Source: Panulirus ornatus
Taxonomy: Eukaryota > Arthropoda > Malacostraca > Decapoda > Palinuridae
Assembly: GCF_036320965.1 (NCBI RefSeq)
Contig: NC_092234.1
Span: 27,383,665-27,447,664, forward strand
Length of the DNA: 64,000 nt
Direction of reading: 5' to 3'
Both the position numbers and the translations under genes were made by a program. Shown one piece after another: positions 25,501-36,517 of the stretch (position 1 is its first letter; each line of letters starts with the position of its first letter). Below the pieces are notes generated by a model, which had not been told where the DNA came from, ran no database searches, and was given only the letters and a program-made list of their open reading frames with translations.

Positions 25501-25620
25501 TTTCCCCTTTTAGGAAATCATATACAAGGAGGGGAGGGTTTCTAGCCCCCCGCTTCCGCCCCTTTAGTTTCCTTCTACCGGACGTGGGGAATACGTGGGA
25601 AGTATCATTTCTCCTCTTTC
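22535..25620 (-). mobile_element. RTE-like LINE copy E12, full length, oldest and most diverged
   Basis: Minus-strand copy from a degenerate long 3' UTR (22535 to about 22800) to a recognisable 5' UTR ending near 25620 (CGTGGGAAGTATCATTTCTC). Substitutions are spread throughout, making it clearly older than the others. Confidence 0.87.
22817..25500 (-). pseudogene. E12 endonuclease-RT pseudogene
   Basis: Readable on the minus strand: endonuclease within 25500-24869 (GCLNVCGCKQDE, YAPGHEKKDRER), 24856-24551 ([11 protein letters not shown]), early RT 24462-24175 ([15 protein letters not shown]), motif C near 23583 (LFLADDTALVVD) and C-terminal domain 23337-22817. The catalytic Glu of SETK is Lys (LALSKTKLKG), and the GDLNAKV motif is lost in a small deletion near 25035. 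RT motifs A and B (23650-24150) are broken by many stops. Confidence 0.85.
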
Positions 25621-25800
25621 TCGCATTCCTTCCCTGTAAGTATTGCACATATCTCTTATCTGTTTCAAGAGCAACTGTACTTCATCATCCCACCAATCGT
25701 TACCCTTTCTCACTTGCTGACTTCCTAACTTCACCGTGCAGACACTGCTCTCGTTTAAGGCAGTATTGCTCCTCTTATCATATCCCATACCTCATTTACT
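25621..25800 (-). pseudogene. Possible ancient LINE fragment E13
   Basis: A minus-strand frame reads VRKGNDWWDDEVQLLLKQIR, which matches the [20 protein letters not shown] stretch of the connector region in the other copies. It lies directly against the 5' end of E12 and is out of order with it, so it would be a separate, much older insertion. The match is short, and the flanking 25,800-26,200 translates only into scattered pieces. Confidence 0.42.
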
Positions 25801-26235
25801 CCCATAGCGTCGTTTACGCTGAAATTGTCTGCCTTTTTCAACGTTACTTAATATCCTTAGGAATATCACCTTCTTTGTGTTTTTAGTCTCTCTAAATTCT
25901 TTCCCTCTATATTACTCCAAATCGAACGTAATCGTAGTTATTCGTCTCTTTACATCTTATTGTTCTCATTAATTCTTCTCCCTTTTTTATCACAGATATC
26001 AGGTTCGGAATTTGTTCGAACACTAGTTGTCTTTAATGATGATACTTACCTTGAAAACTCTTTCTCCTTTGTCTGGAAATATGATCCTCCTGTGTAAAAT
26101 CACCAGTGATTTATATATATCATACTCCTGCTTGACTATTCTCCTTATTTCGGTGTCAGCCAACTCTTCTGCTTAATCATTCATTCTTTATTCATCCGTC
26201 TCTACGTCTTTAACTTTTTCTAAGATCTTCCCTTA
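25801..26235. other. Unassigned AT-rich sequence
   Basis: No convincing exon, RNA gene or repeat was seen. It could be further decay of E13, but nothing aligns well enough by eye to say so. Confidence 0.5.
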
Positions 26236-26714
26236 GTGCTAACAATCACTGATCCTTCATGATCTACACTTTATTGCTAGTAATCACTAATCTCTCATGA
26301 TCTACAACTCACTGCTAACAATCACTGATCTATCATAATCTACAACTCATACCTAACATTCACTGATCTACACTTTATTGCTAGTAATCACTGATCCCTC
26401 ACGATCTATAACTCATCGCTTACAATCATTGATCTCTCATGATTTATACTTTATTGCTAGTAATCACTGATATCCCATGATCTACAACTCATTGCTAACA
26501 ATCACTGGTCTCTCATGATCTACAACCCATACCTAATAATCACTGATCCTTCATGATCTACACTTTATTGCTATTAATTACTGATCTTCCATGATCAACA
26601 ATTCATTTCTAGCAATCACTGATCTCTCATGATCTACACTTTATTGCTAGTAATCACTGATCTCTCAGTATCTACAGACTTATTGCTAACAACCTCTTAT
26701 CCTTCATGATCTAC
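26236..26714. repeat. Degenerate 38-bp tandem repeat, about 12 units
   Basis: Alternating variants built on TGCTAACAATCACTGATC, CTCATGATCTACA and ACTTTATTGC or ACTCATTGC. Two variants alternate (CTTTATTGCTAGTAATC and CTCATTGCTAACAATC), suggesting an older 76-bp higher-order unit. It lies about 400 bp upstream of the first ionotropic receptor exon. Confidence 0.88.
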
Positions 26715-26943
26715 ATTTTTCTAAGCCTTTCATCGAACGAACCATGAATATCCTCGACCGTTGCGCCTCTAACTTTACATGTGTATAAGTAAGTTTGTCT
26801 GATTATTGGTATTTGTGGCTTGTGTCTGTTGTGTCTGTATGTATCTGTCTTTACGTACGTTCGTGTGCTTAGGTATGCTTTTTATCTACATATGTTGGTC
26901 TATGTTACTATCTTTGTATGTTCGCGTGTATACACCTATGTTC

Positions 26944-26945
<2 letters not shown>

Positions 26946-26984
<39 letters not shown>
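26946..26984. repeat. (GT)n microsatellite
   Basis: About 19 GT units in non-coding DNA 140 bp upstream of the receptor exon. Confidence 0.96.
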
Positions 26985-26985
<1 letters not shown>

Positions 26986-27125
26986 GTATTCGCATTGATA
27001 TGTCTATACATTCTGGTGTGTGTTTGTTCCAGCAAGTATTCAAAAGTACTCCATTTGTGACTCTCTATACACTGTACAGGTGTTCATTTGCAGTGGCTTT
27101 AGCATGGTGTCTGTTATCCTTGCAG

Positions 27126-30100
27126 GTGTTGGTGGGACTATGGATGTTAGTTTGTGTAATACTCACTAACGCTTACCGCTCTTCCCTGGTGGCCAACCTG
27201 ATCATTCAAGAGAAAATGCCTGCCATCAACAGCTTCCAGGACCTGCTGGAACGTGACGGCTGGGCCTGGGGCACGAGCTTTGCAAATGATTCCACTATGG
27301 ATTTCTACAGATATAATCCTTCTGCTGATATCAAGAAAATCTATAAGGGCATGCAGGCAAGTTATGATGCAGAGATGAATGCATGTAATGGAAGAGGATG
27401 TGATTATCATCCAAGTAAAGCGTCTTTTGTATCTGTAATTATTCTAAAACTCACGATTTTTTCCTGTATTCTAAGCTGTCTTGATTACTCTCACATGAGA
27501 AGAATCAAAATTCAGTATATCATTCATTTGCAAGATAGTGCTGTGGGTCTTTCGTGCTTTGTTTAAAAAGCATATCATTATTCTGAACTGTAAAGTCACC
27601 GCTACCACCAGCATACATCCGCATGCATTTTTTCTTTTAATGACGAAGGTTCCATCATAGACAACATTTCCCGTCAAGGTCAGCTGTTGAAGGAAATAGA
27701 TAAAAGCTGATAACAGATAGAAAACAGGCACAAGATTCAAAGTATTTCTGGTGAACTAGAAAAACTCTTTCATAAAGGGTCAGACGAGAGCTGCATGAGA
27801 AAACACGAGTAATTAAAGTGTTTGAACGAATATTGGGAGAGAATATGGAATAGGCATCACAACGGCTCATTCTTGAGTTCGTAAAGGCTACACAGTAATC
27901 ATGTAGCTCAGCAGCTTTGTTTACCGAGTATCACATGATCTAGGTTATTAATAGGTAAGGGAACACAAGCAGTTAGTTCACAAAGAAGATCAGAAATCTA
28001 TAAAGAAGGGTGAGGAACAAGAGCGCTGCAACGCATCATCAGAACGATTGCTCCAAAGTAAAGAAAGTGTGACATCTTAAGAAGACTTCTGGAATATCAA
28101 AGATTCATTTGGGCTGCGTGTAATTTGGCTATTGATTCTATGTAATGTGGCACTTGGCCACGTATAATAACAGCTGAGTTTATTTCTTTGCTTTGGTAGA
28201 ACTGAGAATTCATATGGCGTTTAGCTGCTGCTTCCCGCAGCTTCTGTGTGGACACTGGCTACTCGAGGATTGGCTGTTATGATACCTCCTTCTTCCTTCG
28301 AACAGCTAAGCTGTGAAATTTTCTTCCTTCCACTGTATTTTCCGCTTTATATTACCTTTTTCTTTTAAGAGTCAGGTCTATAAACAAACACCTGCAGAAC
28401 CCTGATTATTATATCCTTTCTGTTTTCTTTCTTTTACTCGAGAAGGCCTTCAGTACTGAATGTTCTTTACCTGTGCCATGTTGGTCACAAAAATAGAAAC
28501 ATAACATTTAGGTTGGGTATCTGTCGCCCCAAGGGATTCTCATATGTCGGTGTCCATTATAGATAGATACTCCTTTTGTGCACGTCCACACGAACAACTA
28601 TCACTTGTTACCTTATGATACTTACGGTTGGTACATCCTTTTTATTTACCATTGCCTATAAGTTAGTTAGTTAGTAAGTGTAGATGTGTCGATAGTAAAA
28701 ATTATAGGCTGGAAAAGTTGCTGTAAACTAAGCTGGTTTTACATACGGAAGCCCAATCGTCGATTACCTATAATTGTTATATATCAACTACTGTATGTTT
28801 CCCCATATTATGCTTTTATCAACTGCCACTCCTGTAATCTTCTCCCAGTGTTTTATAAGATCGTGTTTCTTGTTTAGTAGTTATTAAGCGTATGTAGCCA
28901 GTACCATTGTTCCTACGTGCTCCCGTGTAACCTGTCGTCGATTTAGTGCATGCTGCTGTAAGAGCTGTGCATATCGCTGGCCCTTTTTATATAATATTAA
29001 TGCTATCCACTAACGGTTTCTTTCTAATTAACGTCTGACTCCAAGTTAACAGCTGAAATAATGCACAGAATTGTTTTGTGTTTAAATGCTGGTCCTACGC
29101 GTGAGATAGCTGTACCTCAATACCTTAACTCAGCAAATTATCCTACAATAATCCACCAAATCAATTGCCCAAATCTAACATGAAAACGTCAGCCAGAGTC
29201 TATACTGTTGTGCCTCAGCTCAAGAGAGTTAGCCGATTTGTATCTTCATCATCAACTAGACCCTGCAGTGCCAAGCAAGCCTCTGCCTCACATGAGACTG
29301 TTTGAAAAGTGGTAACTCAAGGACTGGATGTTATGATACTATTTTTGCTCTTTTTACAACGAAAGCTTCGAGATATTTGTCTTATAGTGTCTTGACAAAA
29401 GAAATCAATGTATTACTTTGATAGTTCTGAAGATATTATGTTTTTATTTCTCTCTACTAATTCGCCTTTTCTTCATTGACGGCTTATGGCTTCAACGAGG
29501 TCTGGACTCTCTGTTCTTAACGTCACTTTACCTTGATATTCCATGTTCACTCTTTAACTGTTTTCAGAGAAATGCTCTTGAGCCCTATATACATAACAAA
29601 GGAACAATTCATGGATATACGATACCTCTGTTACTTATATCATGCATGATTTTCTTCTTAATTGAGGTCTTTACAAACGATTCTAAGTTGATGTAATTAC
29701 TGAAGTCAATAGCCAATTAGTTCAATAAACATAATTTTCATGCGTAGAAATATGTTACACATCTTCGACAAGATGGCCGTCTATACATTCGCAGTCGTTG
29801 ACTTCAATAACAATCACCCAAGAAATCTTTATTACCAGCAATGAAAGAAGTCATTTCCTGCCTCTCCATATCATTCAGGTTGAGCTCTCGCTCTTAATTA
29901 GATTCTCTCTATCCCAGAGCCATCTAAGTCTGATGATGTTTTCAATTGTACTTTTAGTTCCTCCTGACCAGTTAGGATAATGACAGTCATAACTCCAACA
30001 CGTGGTTATTGAAAAGGAATAAGATATGTCTCATCTTTTCTTTCGGTATATCACATTTTCTGACTTTTCTTTCTACTATAACCGCAGTATGCACCGGCAG

Positions 30101-33068
30101 AGGAGCAGTTCCGGAGAGTGTTGAAGGGTAGCTACTCCCACATCACGTACAAAAATTATGGCATGGGAATCGTGGCTACCACCCTCACTAACAGCCGTGG
30201 CTACACGCCCATCCATATCAGTAGGACAGAGTATCTGCTGTACTTTGGTGTTGGATGGGGATTCAGGTGAGTCTATGTTAGGGAGTAAGGGTAGAGCAAG
30301 TGAGAGTTGGCTGGCACATCTGATCCATCTTATGCTTGAGAAAGCATGAGCAGGTAAACGCTACGGCTTGGTTTTACAAAGGAATACAATACAAGCCACT
30401 GGATCTTTTTGAGGCTATTTTTGATAGAAGAAAATATCAGAAACTCATAGATTAGGGCGGTAAGAGAAGAAAGATGTATAGGTATTTGAAAAGTAAAGTC
30501 CTTTAAATTTTTCATTTAGCTAAGGAATAAAAATGTCAGTCATGGATTGAAAGGGAAATATTTGTCGTCTGTTTTTAGACGTGTCCATAGTACTGCTTTC
30601 AACCACTCGAATTGGTGAATCAATCCTTATATTAGCATTCTTGATGAAGGAAGAGCACTTCGCCTCATTCGAAGAAAGACATTTGCACACGAGTTTCCCT
30701 GGACTTTTTCTCGCTCTTTTAACCGTTTCTGTGCTCTGCTTACATAACTTTAGGTCATCAGAAATTATTACACCACTCTTTTTTTCCACATTTCTCTTTT
30801 GTAATTCAAAATGAATCATAATAACCTTGACTTTTTCACTTTTACTGCCAATAGAATTTTTTTTTTGCCTTCATACATTAAGATTTCTTTGTCACCTGTT
30901 AGGTCAGTCCAGCAGTTTCTTAAGTTAGTATGAAGCTGCTGACTTTCAATTTCTGTTACAGATTTCTTTTCTCATCATAGCAATCGTCTGCGAATTTTGA
31001 TATCTTACAATGCAACCTATTATCAACATCATTTACATGAATGAGAAAGAGAACTGACACCCAAAACTGACTTCTGTGTCACATCACTTGTTCCGTCTAA
31101 TCATTCTGAGGCTCGAACATTAATCACTTTCTTTACGGCCAGGCAATTAGTGTCTTAACTCCATCTACACCATGTGACTGCCCTCTCTATGTCTCACATG
31201 TATGATTTCGGTCACTGCTCAAATGAGCTTTATGCGTATGTGTCAGCTACTAAGGCCTGAACCCGAGGAAAGCAAATGACTACTGCTTCCAAAAGTTTCT
31301 GGATGGAGGCCAGGCACACGATAATTAGCCATTATAATACCTCCTTTCGAACAGCGAAATTGTGTAATTCTCTTTCCTCTTTATTCTTTCCTTCCTTTTC
31401 TAACCCCTCCAACTTTAAGAATCAGATTGAAAATGCCTGAGGACACACATCAATTTCTTCCACAGTCTCATGATCTTCTCTTTCCTTTTTCATCTCGGAT
31501 AACCTTAACTGGTTCGTCCCAGATGACTATTTTTCATACCCTAACCTGAGCCAGGTACTCATTTTATCAAGCAAACCCCATAGAGGTGGATGAACAGCTT
31601 GATTGACTGTGGACCGCATGCCGTAACCAGGATTCGAACCTATGCGCGCGACACTGGGCGGACCGTGAATGCGTCACGGTCAGGAACGCTAACCGCTACA
31701 CCACGGAGACCATAACCTTGATTGGTTCATCCCAGATGACCATGACTGGTTCATCCCAGATGACCATGACTGGTTCATCCCAGATGACCATGACTGGTTC
31801 ATCCCAGATGACCATGACTGGTTCATCCCAGATGACCATGACTGGTTCATCCCAGATGACCATGACTGGTTCATCCCAGATGACCATGACTGGTTCATCC
31901 CAGATGACCGTGGCTTGGGAAATGTTTTCCCTGATGTGTTGGTAATCTCTGAATTTCTGTCCCTTAGAACTCAAAGATAAAGAATTAAGAAATGCTCTAA
32001 ATTTGTATGTCGTTGAAATGGATATCCCAACTAATAACCCTCACAAACTGTTCATAAAGGATACGAATAATATGTAATAAGCAAAAAATACATTATAAAC
32101 TTTCTTGGAAGTACAGACAGCTCTTAAACTATGTGCATTTCAGTTTGCAGTGAAAGACTGGGAAAATTGTAAGACATGGATTTAAAGTTTCCACAGTGTA
32201 CATGCTCTCAAAAGGATATATTCATGAACTAATCCTCGTCTAGTACAATACCAGTGACTAATATAAGTTAAGAAAAATGATATTCTTTCTGGTTTACTAT
32301 GTGACAATTGGTAGGTAAAAATATGCAGGTTGCATGCGGCCAGTGGTTAAAAGAAATAATTTTGTAATTCAGTCTAACTTTCTATAGAGAAAATATCTAG
32401 ACTTGTTCATTTGTTATATTTAGAAGACTTATGAATGTCTTTGAAATGTTCTTTTTAATGATCAGTCTTACTGATAATCTGTAATCACACTTTCTTCTCC
32501 CAGGAGAGGTGCGCCGTTCCTTCCCCGCATCAGTAAGATGATACAACACCTGATTGAAGGAGGGTTTATAGATCATTGGTTAGATGACGTCATATCAAGC
32601 CATATGAGGAAGAACAGAGAAGAAACAGAGGACGGAGTAGAAAATGCGAAAATCAATGAGGAAATGTTTGAGGTAAGTAGAGTCTTATCATACAGAGGTT
32701 AACAAAACACTGTCATAGAGCGGTATGATTACTTAACTTCGTTATATATATACGTTTGCCCAGTTACAGGTTTGTTTACACGACGTTACCTCATACAGAA
32801 ACACCAGTGTTATGTTGTATTTTGTTTCATTGTTGATATGATAATCATCTCGTCAACTTTATCTTTCACACACGTTGAGAATATTATTAACAATGAATCA
32901 TTGTTATTGTTCTTCCGGGCATAATACTTCTTCTTCCTGCAGGTGGTTGAAGGTCGGGTCAGTCTGGGATTTACTCACCTCCAGGGTGCCTTCTACATAC
33001 TAATAGTGGGCTGCGGTCTCTCCTTTCTCTCTTGGCTTGGGGAGAACCTCATCAGATACTGCAGTTAA
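27126..33068 (+). CDS. Ionotropic receptor (variant iGluR family), last four coding exons
   Basis: The exons are 27126-27356, 30088-30266, 32504-32672 and 32943-33068 (705 nt: 234 codons plus TAA), and their phases join without a break. Residues 1-27 match M3 of the channel (GLWMLVCVILTNAYRSSLVA; SYTANL-like position AYRSSLVANL). Residues 28 to about 190 are the S2 ligand-binding lobe, with GFRRGAPFLPRISKMIQ, then GGFIDHWLDD. The last exon holds M4 (LQGAFYILIVGCGLSFL) and a short cytoplasmic tail ending RYCS. IRs are ligand-gated cation channels at the membrane of arthropod sensory neurons. The N-terminal domain, S1, M1 and the pore loop are not visible, so this is the 3' half of a gene or a truncated copy. 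The ligand cannot be predicted. The TAA stop and the first M3 codon are clear; the exon 1 start assumes the acceptor CCTTGCAG at 27125. Confidence 0.82.
27357..30087 (+). other. Receptor intron 1, GC-AG type
   Basis: The 5' splice site reads CAG|GCAAGT and the 3' site ACCGCAG|TATGCACC. Exon 1 is 231 nt and ends on a codon boundary, and the next exon continues in frame as YAPAEEQFRRV. A GC donor with otherwise perfect consensus is the known form of minor GC-AG introns. No nearby GT keeps the frame. The intron (2.7 kb) holds copies of a dispersed repeat and no ORF of note. Confidence 0.75.
28225..28425 (+). repeat. Dispersed repeat Y, copy in receptor intron 1
   Basis: CTGCTGCTTCCCGCAGCTTC, TGTTATGATACCTCCTTC and TTCGAACAGC are repeated in diverged form at 31255-31440, with a weak third match near 29300-29345 (GGATGTTATGATACTA). 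The class is unknown. It has no ORF and no clear terminal repeat. Confidence 0.55.
31255..31440 (+). repeat. Dispersed repeat Y, copy in receptor intron 2
   Basis: GACTACTGCTTCC, ATTATAATACCTCCTTTCG and AACAGCGAAATTGTG align with the intron 1 copy in the same orientation, with several small indels. Confidence 0.55.
31535..31710 (-). mobile_element. tRNA-derived SINE
   Basis: On the minus strand the head reads GTCTCCGTGGTGTAGCGG then TTAGCG (box A region), and about 50 nt later GGTTCGAATCC (box B). These are the two internal Pol III promoter blocks of a tRNA; the head resembles the Gln/Glu/Val group. The body continues to a GAGTACCTGGCTC-like motif seen in many invertebrate SINE tails. The molecule does not fold as a full tRNA and lacks a sensible anticodon arm, so it is a SINE or a relic, not a tRNA gene. 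Confidence 0.72.
31711..31908. repeat. 24-bp minisatellite
   Basis: Seven perfect units starting at 31741 (each CATGACTGG, then TTCATCCCAGATGAC), preceded by one diverged unit at about 31717-31740. A further diverged unit stands alone at 31501-31527, on the far side of the SINE. Both strands read open, but only because 24 is a multiple of three. Confidence 0.95.
32673..32942 (+). other. Receptor intron 3
   Basis: Donor TTTGAG|GTAAGT and acceptor TTCCTGCAG|GTGG, phase 0, 270 bp. No other features. Confidence 0.82.
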
Positions 33069-33342
33069 TCCCGCCAGTCACTTCAGCTGGTGAAGAACCT
33101 TGCCCAGAGTTACAATTAATCTTCCTCACTTCATCTGGAAAACCTCACCCTGTATCAAACTGTAGGCTCATAACTACCATTGTTGATAAACCTTTTGCCA
33201 TTATTGTGAATCACTTTATCAACCTCAGCCGGTCGAGAAGTATGTGTACCTTGGGTCACCACTCAAGTCTTATTCACCGAAAAAATCTTTTCTTTCGAAA
33301 GCATTCAATTCATAGACAGACCTATTGCAGAAATTACATTCT

Positions 33343-33348
33343 AATAAA
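33343..33348 (+). promoter_or_regulatory. Candidate polyadenylation signal of the receptor gene
   Basis: AATAAA 275 nt after the TAA stop, the first canonical hexamer in the 3' flank. A usable cleavage site is not demonstrable by eye. Confidence 0.5.
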
Positions 33349-34454
33349 GCAGGGATACATTGACCTACATTGCAAGTATATCTTAACATATTTAGTCTGA
33401 TATGCAAAGAAGACTATGCTCCATAAACCTACAACGTGAATCAATCAAGAATTTAGTTTTAGCTCCTGATTCTATGTAAACATCAGTATAAACCCTGACA
33501 TTTTTTCGTAATGAAAAGTATCATAGTAAGTATGGACTGAATCTGGACTGAATGTCCTCCTGTATCTGAGTGTTTACTTTCAGTGTTACTCCAGATGTTG
33601 TGGACTTATGGTACTTAACATTTATGTATGGTCTATAATCATCATATATACTTTCTTGCGTATAGCGTTTGTTTAAGTTACATCACCACCAATAATATCT
33701 ACCTTCTAATCGGATTAATTAATTGCTCTCGTTGCTTGACTGTAGATTCGGTCTATGTAACTTTGTCAGTTTTAGTCGCTGAATTCTACCATGTAATGAA
33801 ATTATGACTAATGATGTCTTCTTGGTAAAATATAAAACCTAAACAAACTAACAATGTATTCATTGTGGTATGACCAGTTAAGAATCTTGCTTGTTGCAAC
33901 AGCAAGGTACTTGAAGATATCACACACTTCAACCTTATCACCAGCAGTTGTCAGCTGTTCATATCTGATGTCTAGTATCAACTATTTAGTGTCTTCACAT
34001 ACAGGATTAGTATCATGTTCGTTACATCAAGATATAGCAGGTACTTACATTTCGCAATCATTAGTGCCTTCTCTCTCAAACTACCCAATGATTTTATTGT
34101 TATTAGCATTTTTGACAACTATAAGACCACTGAAACAAGCATTCGAATCATGATTATATAATGTACACAACTTTGTTGACAAAACACAACCCTGAGGTGG
34201 CCGCTACTCTACCTTTCTATAAGACAGAGTGAAATCAAAGGCTTCCGTCTCATTAATTCTCCTCACACCACTTCTCCACCCATTCTTCTCTGTCTGTTGT
34301 GATGTTGTTGACCTTTCCCAATCATAAACGTCAGCATCAATTCTACAGGACAATGCTAAACTCAGGCGTACCTAGAGGAATTCAATAGAGGCTTAAGTAA
34401 AATAGAAAGAAAGAAAGAAAACGTTTAGTTACGCTTACTAATCCTGCCAATGGT
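33349..34454. other. Intergenic sequence, nothing recognised
   Basis: AT-rich sequence with no exon, RNA gene or repeat that I could identify. A frame of 99 codons at 33854-34153 has no recognisable domain and looks like chance. Confidence 0.55.
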
Positions 34455-35262
34455 AGATGACTACTGCGCAAGATATTGTACGTGGCTATAGCTCAAGATA
34501 TTCTAGGTGGCTACAGCTCAAAATATTGTAAGTGACTACAGCCCAGGATACTGTAGGTGATTACATCCAAGGATATTGTAAATGACTACGGCCCAGGATA
34601 TTGTAGTCACGTACAGCACAGGTTATTGTACGTGACTACATGTCAGGATATTCTAGGTGACTACATCTCTGTATATTGTATGTAGCTATAACACAGGATA
34701 TTGTGGGTGACAACATACTAGGATATTGTAGGTGACTACAGCCCAGTATGTTGTAATTGACTGTAGCCCAGGATATTGTAGGTGACTACAGACCAGAATG
34801 TTGTAGGTGACTACAGCTTAAGATACTTTAGGTAAATACAGCCCAGGATATTGTAGGTTACTACAAATCAGGATATTGTAGATGATTACATACCAAGACA
34901 ATTTAAATGACGATAGCTAGGGATATTGTAGGTAACTATAACCCAGGATAGTGTAGGTGACAACAGCCCAGGATATTGTAGGTGATTACTGCATTGGTAT
35001 TGTAGGCAACTACATTCCAGGATACTGTAGATGACTACAGCACGGGATATTATAGGTGACTAAAGTCCAGGATATTGCAAGTAACTATAGCCCAGGATAT
35101 TTTAGGTGACTACGGCCCAGAATGTTGTAAGTGAATACAGCCCAGGATATAGTAAGTAACTATAATCCAGGATATTGTAGTTGACAATAGCCCATAATAT
35201 TATAGGCAACTACACGCCATCATGATATAGGTGACTACAGCCCAGGGTAGTGTACGTGACCA
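34455..35262. repeat. 25-bp minisatellite, about 32 degenerate units
   Basis: The core GGTGACTACAGCCCAGGATA followed by TTGTA recurs throughout with substitutions and single-base length changes. No unit class is perfectly repeated, so the array is old. It ends at the start of the R2-like region. Confidence 0.93.
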
Positions 35263-35523
35263 TCTCTCTTATAAAGCATTAGCTGAGTAATCTGAGTGAT
35301 CGCGAACTGAAGCCCTAGCTCCGCTGAGTGGTGATCCAGCATAAGCCACTTAAGAGCTAAGAGTCGGAAGTTGTCCAGCTTCGCTTCCCGGTGTAGTAGG
35401 GCAACTGCCAAAGGGAGGTCTTACGACTAAATCACAGCATCAGCCTCCCTCACCTAATTGCTGTCCTCTGCTTCTTACGGGTAGCAGTACTGTGAGAACC
35501 CTTTCAGAACGTCCACCTTTGTC

Positions 35524-36370
35524 ATGGGTTTTTGTTCCGTGCCTCCCGTTACGCGTAAACAAATCCCTCGGGATAGTGTACCATCCAATGTTGGTATGTC
35601 GGATGCCAACAACAGCCAAAGGGGAGCGGCAAATGATTGTTCTCCCACCTCTCCACATTGTGGGTCCATCTTCGCCATCTTTCGGGGCCGTAGGGTCCAT
35701 GAAAGGCAGGCGCATGCAAACTCATTCCATCGTGAGATAGCAACTCGACACATCTTGTCCAAAGCGAGATGGTCCGATGAGGAGGTAGAGCTCCTCGCAA
35801 GAGCAAAGGCGACGGCGGCAGCTGTTACCTCACCTTGTCACTGGCCAGGGCATGAACCAGCTGTTACAGGGTATTGTTCCTTGCCGGACAGTCGAAGCGA
35901 TAAAGTGACTTCGAAGGAAGGCTTCGTACTAGTCCAGCGTTCATGAGTTGATCATGGACGTCAACCTTCATTACGAGACCGGTGAAAGTAAGGTGGCAAT
36001 ATGGAAGAGGGGGTTACCCTCCAAGTTGGATATTACCCCGCGGTTTTATCTGTCCCCAAAGTTCCGCTTGTTCCCCAATTCCAATCAGTTGCTTCTTTCG
36101 TTGCGGAGACTGTCTTCTCTTGACACACTCGGGCCTGGCCCAACAAATCCATCGTGGGGTGAGGATGCCTTAGATGTTGCCCTCAGACATATACGCCGAG
36201 GGGACAGCCTCTCCGCCATCAGGGTAGCTGTGGAGCACGCCAGACAACTGGTAAGCTCCTGTGGCTCACTTTCAGACCACCAAGATCGTGGAGGGCGGAC
36301 CAAGACAACGAACGCCGGACTGACGAGGCTCCTCTGCGTGGAGACCGTCTTAGAAGGAGCAAAATCGTAA
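35524..36370 (+). pseudogene. R2-like ORF, N-terminal DNA-binding part
   Basis: The frame 35524-35946 holds SPHCGSIFAIFRGRRVHERQ followed by AH, a C2H2 finger in which the first Cys has become Ser. After it comes KARWSDEEVELLARAKATA, the Myb-like segment found next to the finger in R2. The frame breaks at 35946. The following frame (35948-36370) has no clear domain and probably covers the spacer in the wrong phase in part. Between 36370 and 36500, KVPPTAVGLKTLYPFWEALF with TRRSEP matches the pre-RT spacer. Confidence 0.7.
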
Positions 36371-36517
36371 AGTCGCTAGCCGCTGGACATGTTCTGAAAA
36401 GCGATCGGAAGGTGCCGCCAACTGCGGTTGGGCTGAAAACCCTCTACCCTTTTTGGGAAGCTCTCTTCACGCGACGATCCGAGCCGAACAGAGCGTCACT
36501 GTCGACTGCGACCAAAT

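Larger units (their letters stand above)
30267..32503 (+). other. Receptor intron 2
   Basis: Donor TTCAG|GTGAGT and acceptor TCTCCCAG|GAG, phase 2. It contains a second repeat Y copy, a SINE and a 24-bp minisatellite. No coding sequence was seen. Confidence 0.8.

Noticed and set aside
26806..27125. Upstream receptor exon (hydrophobic frame MVFVACVCCVCMYLSL...)
   Set aside because: The hydrophobic residues come from a TG-rich stretch and a (GT)n repeat. There is no match to M1 or the pore loop, and acceptor signals fit an exon start at 27126.
31610..31712. Functional tRNA gene on the minus strand
   Set aside because: Box A and box B are present, but the anticodon arm and acceptor pairing are not convincing, and SINE body sequence continues downstream.
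31689..31974. Repeat protein or CRISPR-like array at the 24-bp repeat
   Set aside because: Units are directly tandem with no spacers, and open frames arise only because 24 is divisible by three.
33854..34153. Small protein of 99 codons
   Set aside because: No domain, no splice or context support; composition is that of AT-rich intergenic sequence.
34455..35262. CRISPR array
   Set aside because: Direct 25-bp tandem units without unique spacers, in a eukaryotic context.
35947..36370. A separate gene at 35948-36370
   Set aside because: It lies in the spacer between the finger/Myb and RT parts of the R2-like element and shows no domain of its own.
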